A stretch of DNA of 64,000 nucleotides. Source: Ricinus communis. Lineage: Eukaryota; Streptophyta; Magnoliopsida; Malpighiales; Euphorbiaceae. The notes beneath the pieces are model-generated. The model did not search any database. It saw only the letters and a program-made list of their open reading frames with translations, and was not told the DNA's origin. Below are positions 25,442 through 35,145 of this stretch, piece after piece. The position numbers were made by a program, and so were the translations under genes. Positions within the stretch are counted from its first letter, which is position 1; every line of letters starts with the position of its first letter. The stretch lies in assembly GCF_019578655.1 (NCBI RefSeq), contig NC_063256.1, positions 4,216,001 to 4,280,000 on the forward strand, given 5' to 3'.

Positions 25442-26585
25442 ATAGGTAAAGAAAAAAAAATGATTGAAATGATTTTCTTTAGCCTTTTGGTTTGAAGAAA
25501 CTGAACCACAGTCTCAGAATCCTAGCTGGATTGCTCATTTCCTTGTTCTATCTTTACAGCTTTTATAACTATTCTTTTATTCCTTGTATGGCTGTGAGCA
25601 CACATTGCATATTCAAATGAAACGTTATATTTGATAATAACTCCTCAAAGGGGGAGTAGTCAGTGGTCTTTTCTACTTGTAGTCTTACCCCACAGCACAG
25701 ACCATTTCGTAGCATCCTAGGCACTATTTAAATTGAGCAAGTTCAGTCTAATTAGAATTCAAAACAAGAAAATCCATCAATTCTAATTTAATCAAATTGA
25801 CCATATTTGCTCGGTTTTATTTATAAGATGTTTAAAAAATTAAAAAGAAAGACTTTATTTTCTAAAGCAGTGATCCTAAGAAAGGTATCGTTAGAGAAAT
25901 ACCCATCATTAGGTACTTATTTTCTATTAAGCTAGAGGACTCCAAATAAAGAAGCCAAACCTTTTACTGTACAACCATGAACACACACGGTATACATCAA
26001 TTTCTTTTTGGAAAAAGATATGCAAATACCATTTTTATTTCTATTTTTTGAAAGTAGGATAATTGAAAAGGTTTCACTTTCTCTGAAAGGCGCTTAACTT
26101 TATGTAGCTGCTCAAATTATTATACTTTTCCCAAGTTTTTTTCTCTTTTTTTTTTTTTTTCTTAAAGAACGTTTAAGATAGTTTCAAATATCTTAATGTC
26201 TGTGCTAAGGGAAGGCTGCGTTCCCATTATAAAGCTTTTCAGATGAATGGAATAGCTTTAGATCATAAAAGACATAGCATAGAAAAACTATATATAATTA
26301 CATGAATCATGTCTCTCTATTACTTTCTTCTCTAATTTTATGCCAAAAATACGACTACTTCTTGAGTGCGATTTATTGGAAAAAGAAAAGATGGAATTGT
26401 TCATAAAAAAATGTCTTCTCATCTTCTCTCTTTTCAATTCCTTTTATGCTCTTCTCTCCCTTGCTATCATTTTCTTACCTTATATGACCATTTATTCTCT
26501 TTCATCATTAATTTCTTTTTACCATCAATTATGTTTGACAATTTTAATTACCTTTGCAGTCTTTTAATTAAAAAATTCAAGATTT
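25442..26585 (+). repeat. Duplicated block A, copy 1
   Basis: Direct copy of 43830-44936. Long stretches are nearly identical, for example around TCAGAATCCTAGCTGGATTG and GGGGGAGTAGTCAGTGGT. No known protein domain is seen in either copy, and short open frames differ between copies, so it is probably non-coding. Copy 1 has about 25-40 extra bases near 25920-25970. Confidence 0.9.
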
Positions 26586-27391
26586 TACGATGATTATATT
26601 TCTTATAATAATATTAGTATATAGGATAATATTACTTCAATTATTGAAATAAAAAATAGTTAAACGTGAAAATTGAATAATAGTTAATAATAAAATATTG
26701 AAATATCTCTCAACAAATAATATCTAGTTTCAATACATATTGATAATATAAAATTTAATATTTACAGTAATAATATACCTATGAATTCTATCATAATCAG
26801 TATAATCTTATAATTTACATATTTGTTATTTTACAGATTTCGGACTATGTATAAAATTATTTTATTAAATTTAAATCATGTCAGTGCTAATAAAAATGAA
26901 AGAGGAAAAATAATAATACCACGTGCCGGGAATCTAATGCAGAGGAAAATGATAAATCCAGCGTTGAATTGTCTCTAAAAAGATATGCTTTAAATTGTAA
27001 TACTTTTAATTCATCAATAACTGCTTTGTAATTCTAATCAAACACTTGTAGTTCTTTCTTTCTTAAAAAATAAAAAAACACTTTTGGCTCGAGTGTTTCA
27101 TATTAAAATCAGCTAATAAGTTGCTAAACACCGAAAAATATGAAAAAACAAGAGAGCTATCATTGACTTGGGTTATTGTTTGATGCATCTTATTGGGCTT
27201 TACGTTTAGGTTGCTGATTTTCAACAAAACACTAAAATGGACCGGAAAGCATTAAACCATTCAGCGTGCCTAACAAAATATAAAATCCCTAACCTATCCT
27301 TTGAAGCCTTTCTCTCTTTTGATTGTACGGTTTGTGTTGTGTGAGCCAGAAAGCGCGAAAAAAAAGCAGCGGATGAACACAACCCGCCACC
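26586..27391. other. AT-rich spacer upstream of the RPS13 pseudogene
   Basis: No gene recognised. The last 200 bp may be the former RPS13 promoter and leader. A TGGGCTTTA motif at about 27194 is of the sort seen in plant ribosomal protein promoters. Confidence 0.4.
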
Positions 27392-27821
27392 ATGTGACGC
27401 ATGCACAGAAGAGGGTTAGTCATTTCATTTTATCGTGTTTTCAGACAATCCCTTTTCATAGTGCAATTTGATTAATTCGATTTTATTTTATTTTCTTTTC
27501 CAGTAAGGGTATATCGGCATCTGCTTTGCCCTACAAGAGAACGCCGCCTAGTTGGCTTAAGATTTTCTCTTAGAATTTGAGAAATCCTAACCCTAACTCT
27601 AATGATTTTGTCAATTGCTTCATTTTCTTTTGTTTTAAAGCATATTGTTTATGTTTTAAAGTTGAACTTATTTTGGTTTCAGTTTGATGAGAATATTTGC
27701 AAGTCTGCCAAGAAAGGTTTGACACCCTCTACAATTGGTGTTATCCTTCGTGATTCTCATGGGATTGCTCAAGTGAAGAGTGTTACTTGCAGCAAGATTT
27801 TGCGTATATTGAAGGCATACG
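27392..27821 (+). pseudogene. RPS13: 40S ribosomal protein S13 (uS15), truncated pseudogene
   Basis: Three exon remnants are present: 27392-27414, 27504-27573 and 27683-27821. They encode the start (MHRRGKG), then ISASALPYKRTPPSWLKI, and then [20 protein letters not shown] through [18 protein letters not shown]. This matches the N-terminal half of the roughly 151-aa S13 protein, an essential small-subunit component. Lesions: codon 2 is TGA, a second in-frame stop TAG at 27571 replaces the Gln after WLKI-(S)S, and everything after KAYG is missing. Introns are kept, so this came from duplication of genomic DNA and not from reverse-transcribed mRNA. Protein-level conservation is still high, which suggests fairly recent decay. 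Confidence 0.9.
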
Positions 27822-28463
27822 GTAAGAATGCTGCTTCTCTTGAATGTTAGTTATTTTAATTGAACTAGAACTTCTTTTTTGTGATTAATTACTTTTCTGT
27901 ACTTGCTTCACATTGGCTGACTTATGATGTTGATCAATTTAATGATTTTATTGTATGTTTTCTTTATTTTGGAAAATGTTGGCAGACTCAATTGGTCTTG
28001 GTATTGTTACTTCATGCTCTAAAAGAAATTTCCAAAATTTGCATGTCTTTAACTTTGCTTTTCAGTGTCCTGTCTGCAAGAATGATGAATCGATAATTAT
28101 CTTATGTGTGACAAGCATTCGTATTCTTTCATTGATTTCTCTTACTGTGATCTTATATACTTAGGATCAGATAGTCTCTTCTTGCAAGTTTAGTCCATTC
28201 AGTAGCCTCTCAAGGATTTCTTGCTTAGTTTAAAATCTTCTATTATGTCATCTCATAGTCTATTGCGTTTAGCTGTATTACTTTAATTCATCAAAAGCTT
28301 TAATTCTACTTTTTTATTCACCTTTTGATGCTTGAATCAATTTCATTCATTCACCATAAGCTACATGCATGGTGTAGCATGCCAAGTACATGACACAAAA
28401 CAACAAGGGCCTCTCGTAACTATAATCGATCATTTCATGGGTGTGAAAACAATCATAATCATG

Positions 28464-28803
28464 TCATGTTGGAAATGACATTGGTAGTCTATCTCGCAAT
28501 GACTCGATCTTTTCAAAGTACTTTACAGGCACAAAATACCATCAAAACCTTCAGTCAAGATCACTCTATTGTCTGATACGTAAAGCTTCATTCCATCTGC
28601 ATTCAACAGAACAACAAAAAAGGTTTTAAAAGAAAGAACAACACTTTCATTCATGAATCCCTAACTAGCAAATGAAAGGTAGAAAGTATTTAACTTGGAT
28701 ACTGTTTACTATGTGCTAAAGAGGTCAAAAGTTAGGCTAAGCTACCTTCTAGAGCCTTTTTCACATCAAGATATATCAAAACATTCACACTCAGCCTTAT
28801 ACC
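28464..28803 (-). pseudogene. tRNA 2'-phosphotransferase, 3' fragment, inverted copy
   Basis: Two minus-strand exon remnants (about 28746-28803 and 28464-28596) encode SVNVLIYLDVKKALE and then DGMKLYVSDNRVILTEGFDG, the C-terminal part of the Tpt1/KptA family. This enzyme removes the splice-junction 2'-phosphate from tRNA using NAD+. One extra base after the TEGFDG stretch shifts the frame before the PVKYFEKIES block. The acceptor side of the upstream exon is altered, and no 5' exons are present. It is the inverted partner of the copy at 55812-56938 and is the more decayed of the two. Confidence 0.85.
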
Positions 28804-29296
28804 TGAAAGACAAAAGAATCAAGTTAATAATCAAAAGATGCACTTTCTACGAGAATCACTAGAAGAATTGATCTTGTATTTGGAAAACTATAATATTTAC
28901 TCTAATTGCTACTATATTGAATTTTGTTGTTTCCCTTTATCAGCATCCTTCAACTTAAACCACAAATGACCTTTAGCATAGATCCACCATTTGACATGTT
29001 GAATACTAGACACTGAAGGATCATCTAGTAAGCATGCCCAATAAGCTGTCAGGTGAATGCATAAAAGTTATCCAATAAATGTATGAATTTCGAGGAAATA
29101 AAATCCTCACAGGATCGTAATACTTAATTAGGGTCTTCAATATGCACAATTAGAGACCCGATGTTATTACTAAGTTTGATCATTATTAACTTCCAAAGGC
29201 TAACAAAATGTCATCACATATATTATACGTTTAGATTAAAACATTTTCAAGTATGACTTCCACGGAATCAATTACCTAAATGAAATTAATGAATAT

Positions 29297-29464
29297 AATA
29301 TATAACCCTAATAGGAAATCTTATCTAAAGCCCTTCAGGGGAAACTAGGGATTAGCTTATCATTCCAACAACTAGCTCTGGCTCGGCTGTAAGATTACTC
29401 CCCATGAATTAAGCAAACTCCCTATTAAGACAACTCCTAATGGCTTACGGGGTTAGAAGTGGAT
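29297..29464. mobile_element. 168-bp insertion of unknown class within the pseudogene
   Basis: Present only in this copy. Sequence on both sides is colinear with 46880-46935 of the intact gene. No clear terminal inverted repeat or target duplication could be seen, so its class is open. Confidence 0.5.
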
Positions 29465-30025
29465 CTTCAAAATGGCCATTGACCTTTCCGTCTTACTGTA
29501 AAAAACATTCCCAACAATGACTAAATTTGATGATCTATCATCAGGAAAAGAATCCAGTGAAGTGTTGTAAATGGTAAAGACGGTAACAAATGCAACGTTA
29601 TCTCTAACATTGGAGTCAGAGGAAGAATCTAGCAAATGGGTTTTGTTGAGTACTTGTGCAAGAAACAATAACAAGTAAAAGAAAAGTAAAGACTATAAGA
29701 AACCTTCGCATTGCAACCGATTAGGCAAGCCTTGGCTATCAGCAGGCCCAAGAACCAGATGATAAGACTTTTTATTCCGATTTTTCTGGAGAGCTTCAGT
29801 GACCGAGTTCGAATACAATTCCAGCACTAAAATTAATTTTATTTTTAAAATTTTAAAATATAAAGCAATAATTTAGTTCAAGTATCAGGTAATGAATAAA
29901 TAGAAAAATAAAACATAAGGAGAAGGGAGGGAGGATAAATCACCAGAGAATATATGAAAGATGACGAGAAGAAAAAAGAAACAAAGGATGAAACGACGCC
30001 TTCCACTCCATGTTCTCATTCTTAA
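29453..30025 (-). pseudogene. Glycosyltransferase-like pseudogene, 5' half, inverted copy
   Basis: Minus-strand partial copy of the intact gene at 46294-48483. It keeps exon 1 (MRTWSGRRRFILCF...), exon 2 (ending GLPNRLQCE) and part of exon 3 (NKTHLLDSSSDSNVRDNVAF to NVFYSKTERSMAIL). Intron 2 has lost its 3' part including the acceptor, fusing its 5' remnant to exon 3. Exon 3 is then interrupted by an inserted stretch of about 168 bp (29297-29464), giving a stop after AILKIHF. Exons 4-6, including the DSD motif and the conserved C-terminus, are absent. Upstream sequence homologous to the intact gene's promoter is present up to about 30390. Confidence 0.9.
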
Positions 30026-30944
30026 TCAATATTTCTATTAGATCTTAAAGTTCAACAACCATAAGCATTGAAGTTATTCCTAAGAAAAAGGGAATATTAA
30101 ATACTAGAAAATTAGCAAACCAAACCATAAACAAACATGATAAAGAAAGCTGACAAGTCAAGAATCAGTTGATTTCGACTGTAATATTTGAAACTAACTG
30201 CAGAATTAAGCAAGTCGTATAAAACACTAATGATAAATGTAAAACGACATTTGTTTTCTTATAAAACAAAAAGACATTGTAATTATATTAAGCAGAGATA
30301 TCGGAACCTCGGATGAGAGCAAAAATCAGCGACAATACTCAAATTCAGATCTAATAACGCCATTCTGAATATTAGCTGTCTGATTTTGGACATATTTACG
30401 ATCTACAAACGGTAGTTCGTTTCGACCCTTCCATTTCCGCACATCTTTTAAACGAGTTATCATTCCATTACAATCCAAATATGGTTTGATTATATCTTAT
30501 TGGTCCTTCATATATATATTTCTTTTTTTTTTTAATTTTAAACCAGTAATTGTTTTGTTTAATTTAAATGCTATTTTAAATTCAATCAATTTTGTCATGC
30601 TTTGTTTGCCGACAGAAGTGTATTCTAGCTTGCCAGCACAGATTTTCAGTAAATAACACGAATGTAGAGTTATTGAATTTTCATCTTTAGTCATTATATA
30701 TGTTGGGTATATCCTAATTGAATTTAACTAAACACCTCATGATTCCTTGAACAATATTAAAAAGAAGCATTACCTCCGGATCAAACTAAACAGTACGTGA
30801 AAGTGCTTGAACCCTTTAGTCTAGGCTTCATTGGCTTGAATTTTTAACCATATATCACATACAAATTCTATGCATCTGTGAAGATTGAGCTCAAATTCTC
30901 AATAATATACCGTTCATGACTATATATATCAAGTTTTAAGCAAG

Positions 30945-31140
30945 TGGGGATGAAAAGGGGGTTCCGCCTATCATATCTTTACAGTGCAAGTCTGTAGAAA
31001 GACAGTTTCCTGCTACTAGATTCCAGTTACATGAATGTGTATACCAGTCCTCGAAACTTTTCTTCCTATCTTGTGAACTAAGCACATTTCCATGAAAGAA
31101 CATCCATTGCACAGCCAACTTTATCACAATTCTCTCTAGC
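30945..31140 (-). pseudogene. Unrecognised C-terminal exon in block F
   Basis: On the minus strand an acceptor-like TCTAG precedes an open frame containing MFFHGNVLSSQDRKKSFEDW, then YTHSCNWNLVAGNCLSTDLH, then CKDMIGGTPFSSPLA and a stop. Composition is protein-like, but the family is not recognised. The direct copy at about 49115-49290 keeps most of this but has TGG to TGA just before MFFHG and a different, shorter end. It could be the 3' exon of a lost gene. Coincidence is possible because no upstream exon was identified. Confidence 0.3.
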
Positions 31141-32835
31141 CTAGATTATAGTCAGGATGATGGTAGTTGATGATCAGAAAGACCAGTGATTCTTTTTGTC
31201 TCCAAGGGAAAAGAGATAAAGGAAAAGAAGAGGACCAATTCAATCTCCTACATAGTTAGGCCAGTTACGAAGATTAGAAGTAAAAACAATCAAGCAGTTA
31301 ATGAAAGACAAATCAAAGGCAGTAGGAAACTCAATAACAAAAAATTCATTGCCCAATAACAAACTCATACATTTTCATATGGCAAGTGAATAACTAAAAT
31401 TGAATGATGAAATTCAACATATGCAATACATGGTTTTCATTGGAAATGCTATATGGCTGGAGTACGCAAGAGCAGTGTAGCTCAAACTAACCCAACAATG
31501 TTTGTTTTTCAGGATACTGAAAAGTATGAGAAGGAAGCATTCCTGATTGCAGCACCGTGCAACATACATACTGCACTCATATCCTATAAGCCAAAGCCCA
31601 AAATGAATTCTAACTTGAAGTCCCAAAGCATAAAACTGTGGGATGATAGAAAAATAGGTTTTAAGAAGAAAAGAAGGCAAACCTCAAAACAAAATTCAGG
31701 ATTGCAGGTGACACATAGCACGCACATATATTAGATTACTTAAGCCAGAACATGTGACCACATGGCATAATGCTTCTACAGATTGCTAATAATTGCCAGC
31801 ATATCATGGAACAAGGATTTACAATTCCCTCAGATTAAAGGGAGGGTGTTCTAAAAGGAAAGATCTTTGCGTTAAACAAGGATAAGAAGTAAATGCAACT
31901 GAACACATTGTTATACACACACACACACAGCCTTAACAAAGCAGCCTTTAAATGACAGGAAAAGGAAAAGATAGTGAAAACATGAGTGAATCAATATTTT
32001 AGTTCATCCAGTAAGAGAAGCACAATGCCAAATCAACGTGTACAATTTTATTGAAGTTGCACAAGAAAAAATACATGCCCAACAATTAGCATATGTTCTA
32101 CCAGTCATGAATTCTACAATGCATAAACTACAACAATTACATATTTCAAAAATAGAAATAAAAGAAAATGAAGGTTCTGTTTTTCTTTGATACAGCTCAA
32201 CAAAAATCTTCTTGGACACAGGACATGATACTCCTCCTTATATAGCATCAATTAACATATATGAAAAGACAATAATTGGGCTATGAATGATCATAGAAAT
32301 GTTAACGAAAGAACAATCACAAAGTGTTAAGGATCATAGAAATGTTAACGAAAAATCATAAAATGTCTAGTGCTACCAAGGGCTGTTAATCTCTTGTATT
32401 AAACTGTTTACTAATTCATTGCTCTGTTGGCAATAAAATGGAAATTTTTCGTATCTGTGTATTATCAGGGACGAAAATGATGTTTTTAGTGGCTAATTGC
32501 GAAGCCATAATTGAAAAAGTTTTTATTAATGGCTTAAAATGCAAAATGATTTACAGTAAATAATTTTATCTCTCTACATTATTCAGTTGAGAAGGAAATG
32601 GGTGAAAGTAAGACTGATTGAACAAACAAATGACAAAAAATGTATAAATTTTAATCATAATGATAGATAATAGAAATAAAATTAGACCCGAACATTCTAG
32701 CAGAGCAAAGAAAGTAGTAATGGAATGGTTCAAAAAGAAAAAAGAGAGCACTAATGAACACGTGTCACGAGCTCAATTTCTTAAAATTAAAAAATTTCTC
32801 CGTTAACCACTTACGTTGACACCGAATAATTGCCA

Positions 32836-32843
32836 TATATAAT
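32836..32843 (+). promoter_or_regulatory. TATA box candidate for the MLF-like gene
   Basis: TATATAAT about 30 bp before the probable leader exon, which ends at 32937 with GAG/GTAACT. Confidence 0.45.
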
Positions 32844-33453
32844 CCTCGAATTACGACAGTTGGAGATCTGGTTCCTTCACCATCGCCTGTACAATCTCTG
32901 TTCGCTAAATTTCAGCCAATTTTCGACGCCACCTGAGGTAACTATCTGCTTTCTTATCCATTTTCCTCGCAGTTTCTTTGGAGCTTACAAATATTGGGAT
33001 ATCTAGGTTTTTTCTTTTTTCTTTTCTTTTCTTTTTTTTTTATTTAAAAAATTATCATTTCTGATGATGATGCAATACAGTCATTTTACTTCTTCTTAAT
33101 TTTCTCCTTCAGATTTTTAATGCCTGATTAGTTTATTTAGGAATTTCGTTAGAATTATTTTAAATTGTTAGATTCTATTTTCTTTTCCCGCCATCTCTCA
33201 GCAGCCAAATGGAATAGATGTATGGTTTTAAGTGTCTCTGTGTTAATTCGATGATCGCTGATTAAAGTTTTCTTTTCGGTTATTAAAATTCTTGTTAGTA
33301 ATTCTCTCTTTTTGAAATTTAATTTCCATGAATTTTACTTTCCATCTTTTCTTTTTTATTCTCCGGGGATCATCTTTTTAAAAATGTGCCTATGTCTGCT
33401 TAAACTATTATTCTCCGTCTGGTGATTGAATTTGAAAGTTTAGTTCTTATAGG

Positions 33454-34028
33454 ATGCAGAGGAAAAGAGAAAGGAGAGATGATTTCTTTGGCATGGCTGA
33501 CCCTTTTGGTAATTTCGGTGGCTTTGACATGAGGCCCAGCCTATTTGGGGGGCGGAATCCATTTGATGACCCGTTCTTTACTCGCCCTTTTAGGAGCATG
33601 TTTCAATCTTCAAATTCTGCTACTAGTGATGTGTCGCAAACCACTGGAGCAAAAGGAATAGTTATAGAAGAATTAAACTCTGATGATGAGAGCGAAAAAG
33701 AGAAAGAGACAGACACTGGCTTGGAGAATGAACCATCAGTTGAGCATCCCGATGACGGTTTTGATGGTAGATGAAATTTTTCACTGAGATATGTATCCTT
33801 TTTCCCTTCTTGCTTATAACAATTATGTGCTTCTAAACAATAGCAATTGTGACTGGTCTAGCAGAAGAGAAGAGCAAGACTGTGAATCATGGGAGTGATT
33901 ATAACAGGATAGAAGGGAATAAGTCTCAGGCTCGCAGTTTCAGTTTCCAGACTTGCAAAGTCACATACGGTGGAGTAGATGGAGCATATTACACTTGTAC
34001 AAGGACCAGAAGGGCAGGGAACGATGGA
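33454..34028 (+). pseudogene. Myeloid leukemia factor-like gene, 5' part only
   Basis: Coding exons 33454-33766 and 33844-34028 join in phase to 166 codons. They open MQRKRERRDDFFGMADPFGN, followed by FGGRNPFDDPFFTRPFRSMF, an acidic Ser/Glu segment, and TCKVTYGGVDGAYYTCTRTR. This is the N-terminal and start of the core region of plant Mlf1-interacting/MLF proteins. A probable leader exon ends at 32937 and its intron at 33452. After GNDG there is a good donor (GTAAGT at 34029), but no matching downstream exon is visible before 37 kb. The conserved THRISRGIHDKGH-type block of the family is missing. Read-through would add about 19 residues. The promoter side looks whole, so a truncated transcript is possible. 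Confidence 0.75.
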
Positions 34029-34515
34029 GTAAGTAACTTTCTTTTGAAAAGATTTCTAGGCGAGTTGAATTGTATTTGTATTTAAGGAGTGAATATGCTG
34101 TGCTATTTATCAATAGTCACTATGTAAGTCCTTCACGATATAGTTGTAGAACTGGATTAAGTTGAGATATTACTAATTCTGTATTTACAAGATTTAATGG
34201 CTCATTATTCTGTACATATGTTTAATATTTACTTTCTAAACCTGAATACAGAGATTTAATAAGTAATTTTACATCTCAAAAAAGGTACAAAAGAATTAAT
34301 TTTAAGTATATGTCTACCTATCTTGTCTATATAAATTAAAGGGCCATCAAATTAGTCATTATTCTGGGCTACAAATATTGTTGAGCCAGACAGGCGTTAT
34401 CCAAGCCAATTAAATCAATTTCAGTATATTTTTGCTGCTAAAGCTTAAAATATTTGGTTATTAATATCAAAATTCATGTTATAACCAGGTTTGTTTAAAA
34501 ACCTGGTGTTTTCTA

Positions 34516-35145
34516 CATTATTATTATTATTTTCTTTGATAAACAGATGAGCTTTTATTAATTAAATGGGGGAAAAACCAACTTATATTGATAGCAGACT
34601 AGCTACCAACTTTTTGCTGAAGCACCCAAGAAGAAACATAGTCAGTATAAATAGCATAAATTTGCTATTCCAAAACGAAAACTGAAAGCAACAACAATTT
34701 GTCAAACGAAATGCTCCAGAAATGAGATCAAAACTCAATGTGGACCAAGATTGCAGCCTCCATAGCAGAACAACGACATCAGCAGCAGCAAAACAGCATC
34801 AACAACAGCAGAGCTGTATCAGCAGCTTATACAAGGACAGCAGAAATCCAGACAGATTGCAGCAGAATAAACCAAACCAATGGCAACTACCCTAGCAGCA
34901 GTAGCATCAGAAGAACAATAGCAAGTAACGCGGTCAACAACAGTAGAACAGCAAAAGCAAGTAAAAGCACCAGTAACATAATTGCAGTAACAACATTAGA
35001 ACAGCATCAGCAGCAACAGATGGATCAACAGCAGCATAAAATAAAACACCAGATCAGTACATTGCCACTCTGTTTCAGAGTTATATCAACAGCACCAGAT
35101 CATTCCGTCAGCATCAATGGAGCCAAAAACCATGATTAGATTCAT
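34516..35145 (-). mobile_element. Possible non-LTR element end with CAG/CAA-rich body
   Basis: On the minus strand the left end reads AATAAAAGCTCATCTGTTTA and then TCAAAGAAAATAATAATAAT, like the tail of a plant LINE or SINE with a simple-repeat end. The rest is rich in CAG/CAA units on the plus strand. It sits where the MLF-like gene's third intron would begin. No reverse transcriptase is visible and no target duplication was established, so this is tentative. Confidence 0.3.

Larger units (their letters stand above)
28281..32637. repeat. Composite duplicated region (blocks D, C, E, F, G)
   Basis: Five abutting blocks, each with a copy elsewhere in the window. D (about 28281-29188) is inverted against about 56220-57122. 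C (about 29188-30392) is inverted against about 45905-47022. E (about 30392-30869) is inverted against 57541-58008. F (30870-31925) is direct against 49027-50096. G (31925-32637) is direct against 54966-55738. The D/C and E/F joins are sharp at 29188 and 30869. Either this region was assembled from pieces, or the right-hand locus was rearranged after copying. Confidence 0.85.

Noticed and set aside
26340..26593. Two overlapping hydrophobic open frames in block A
   Set aside because: The equivalent frames in copy 2 (44710-44934) differ in frame relationships and residues, with no sign of coding constraint.
34484..34509. Short palindrome around ACCAGGTTT and AAACCTGGT
   Set aside because: A small hairpin alone with no flanking duplication; not enough to call an element or regulatory RNA.
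34738..35139. 133-codon Gln-rich open frame
   Set aside because: It follows from the CAG/CAA repeats; no domain, weak context, and no splice links.
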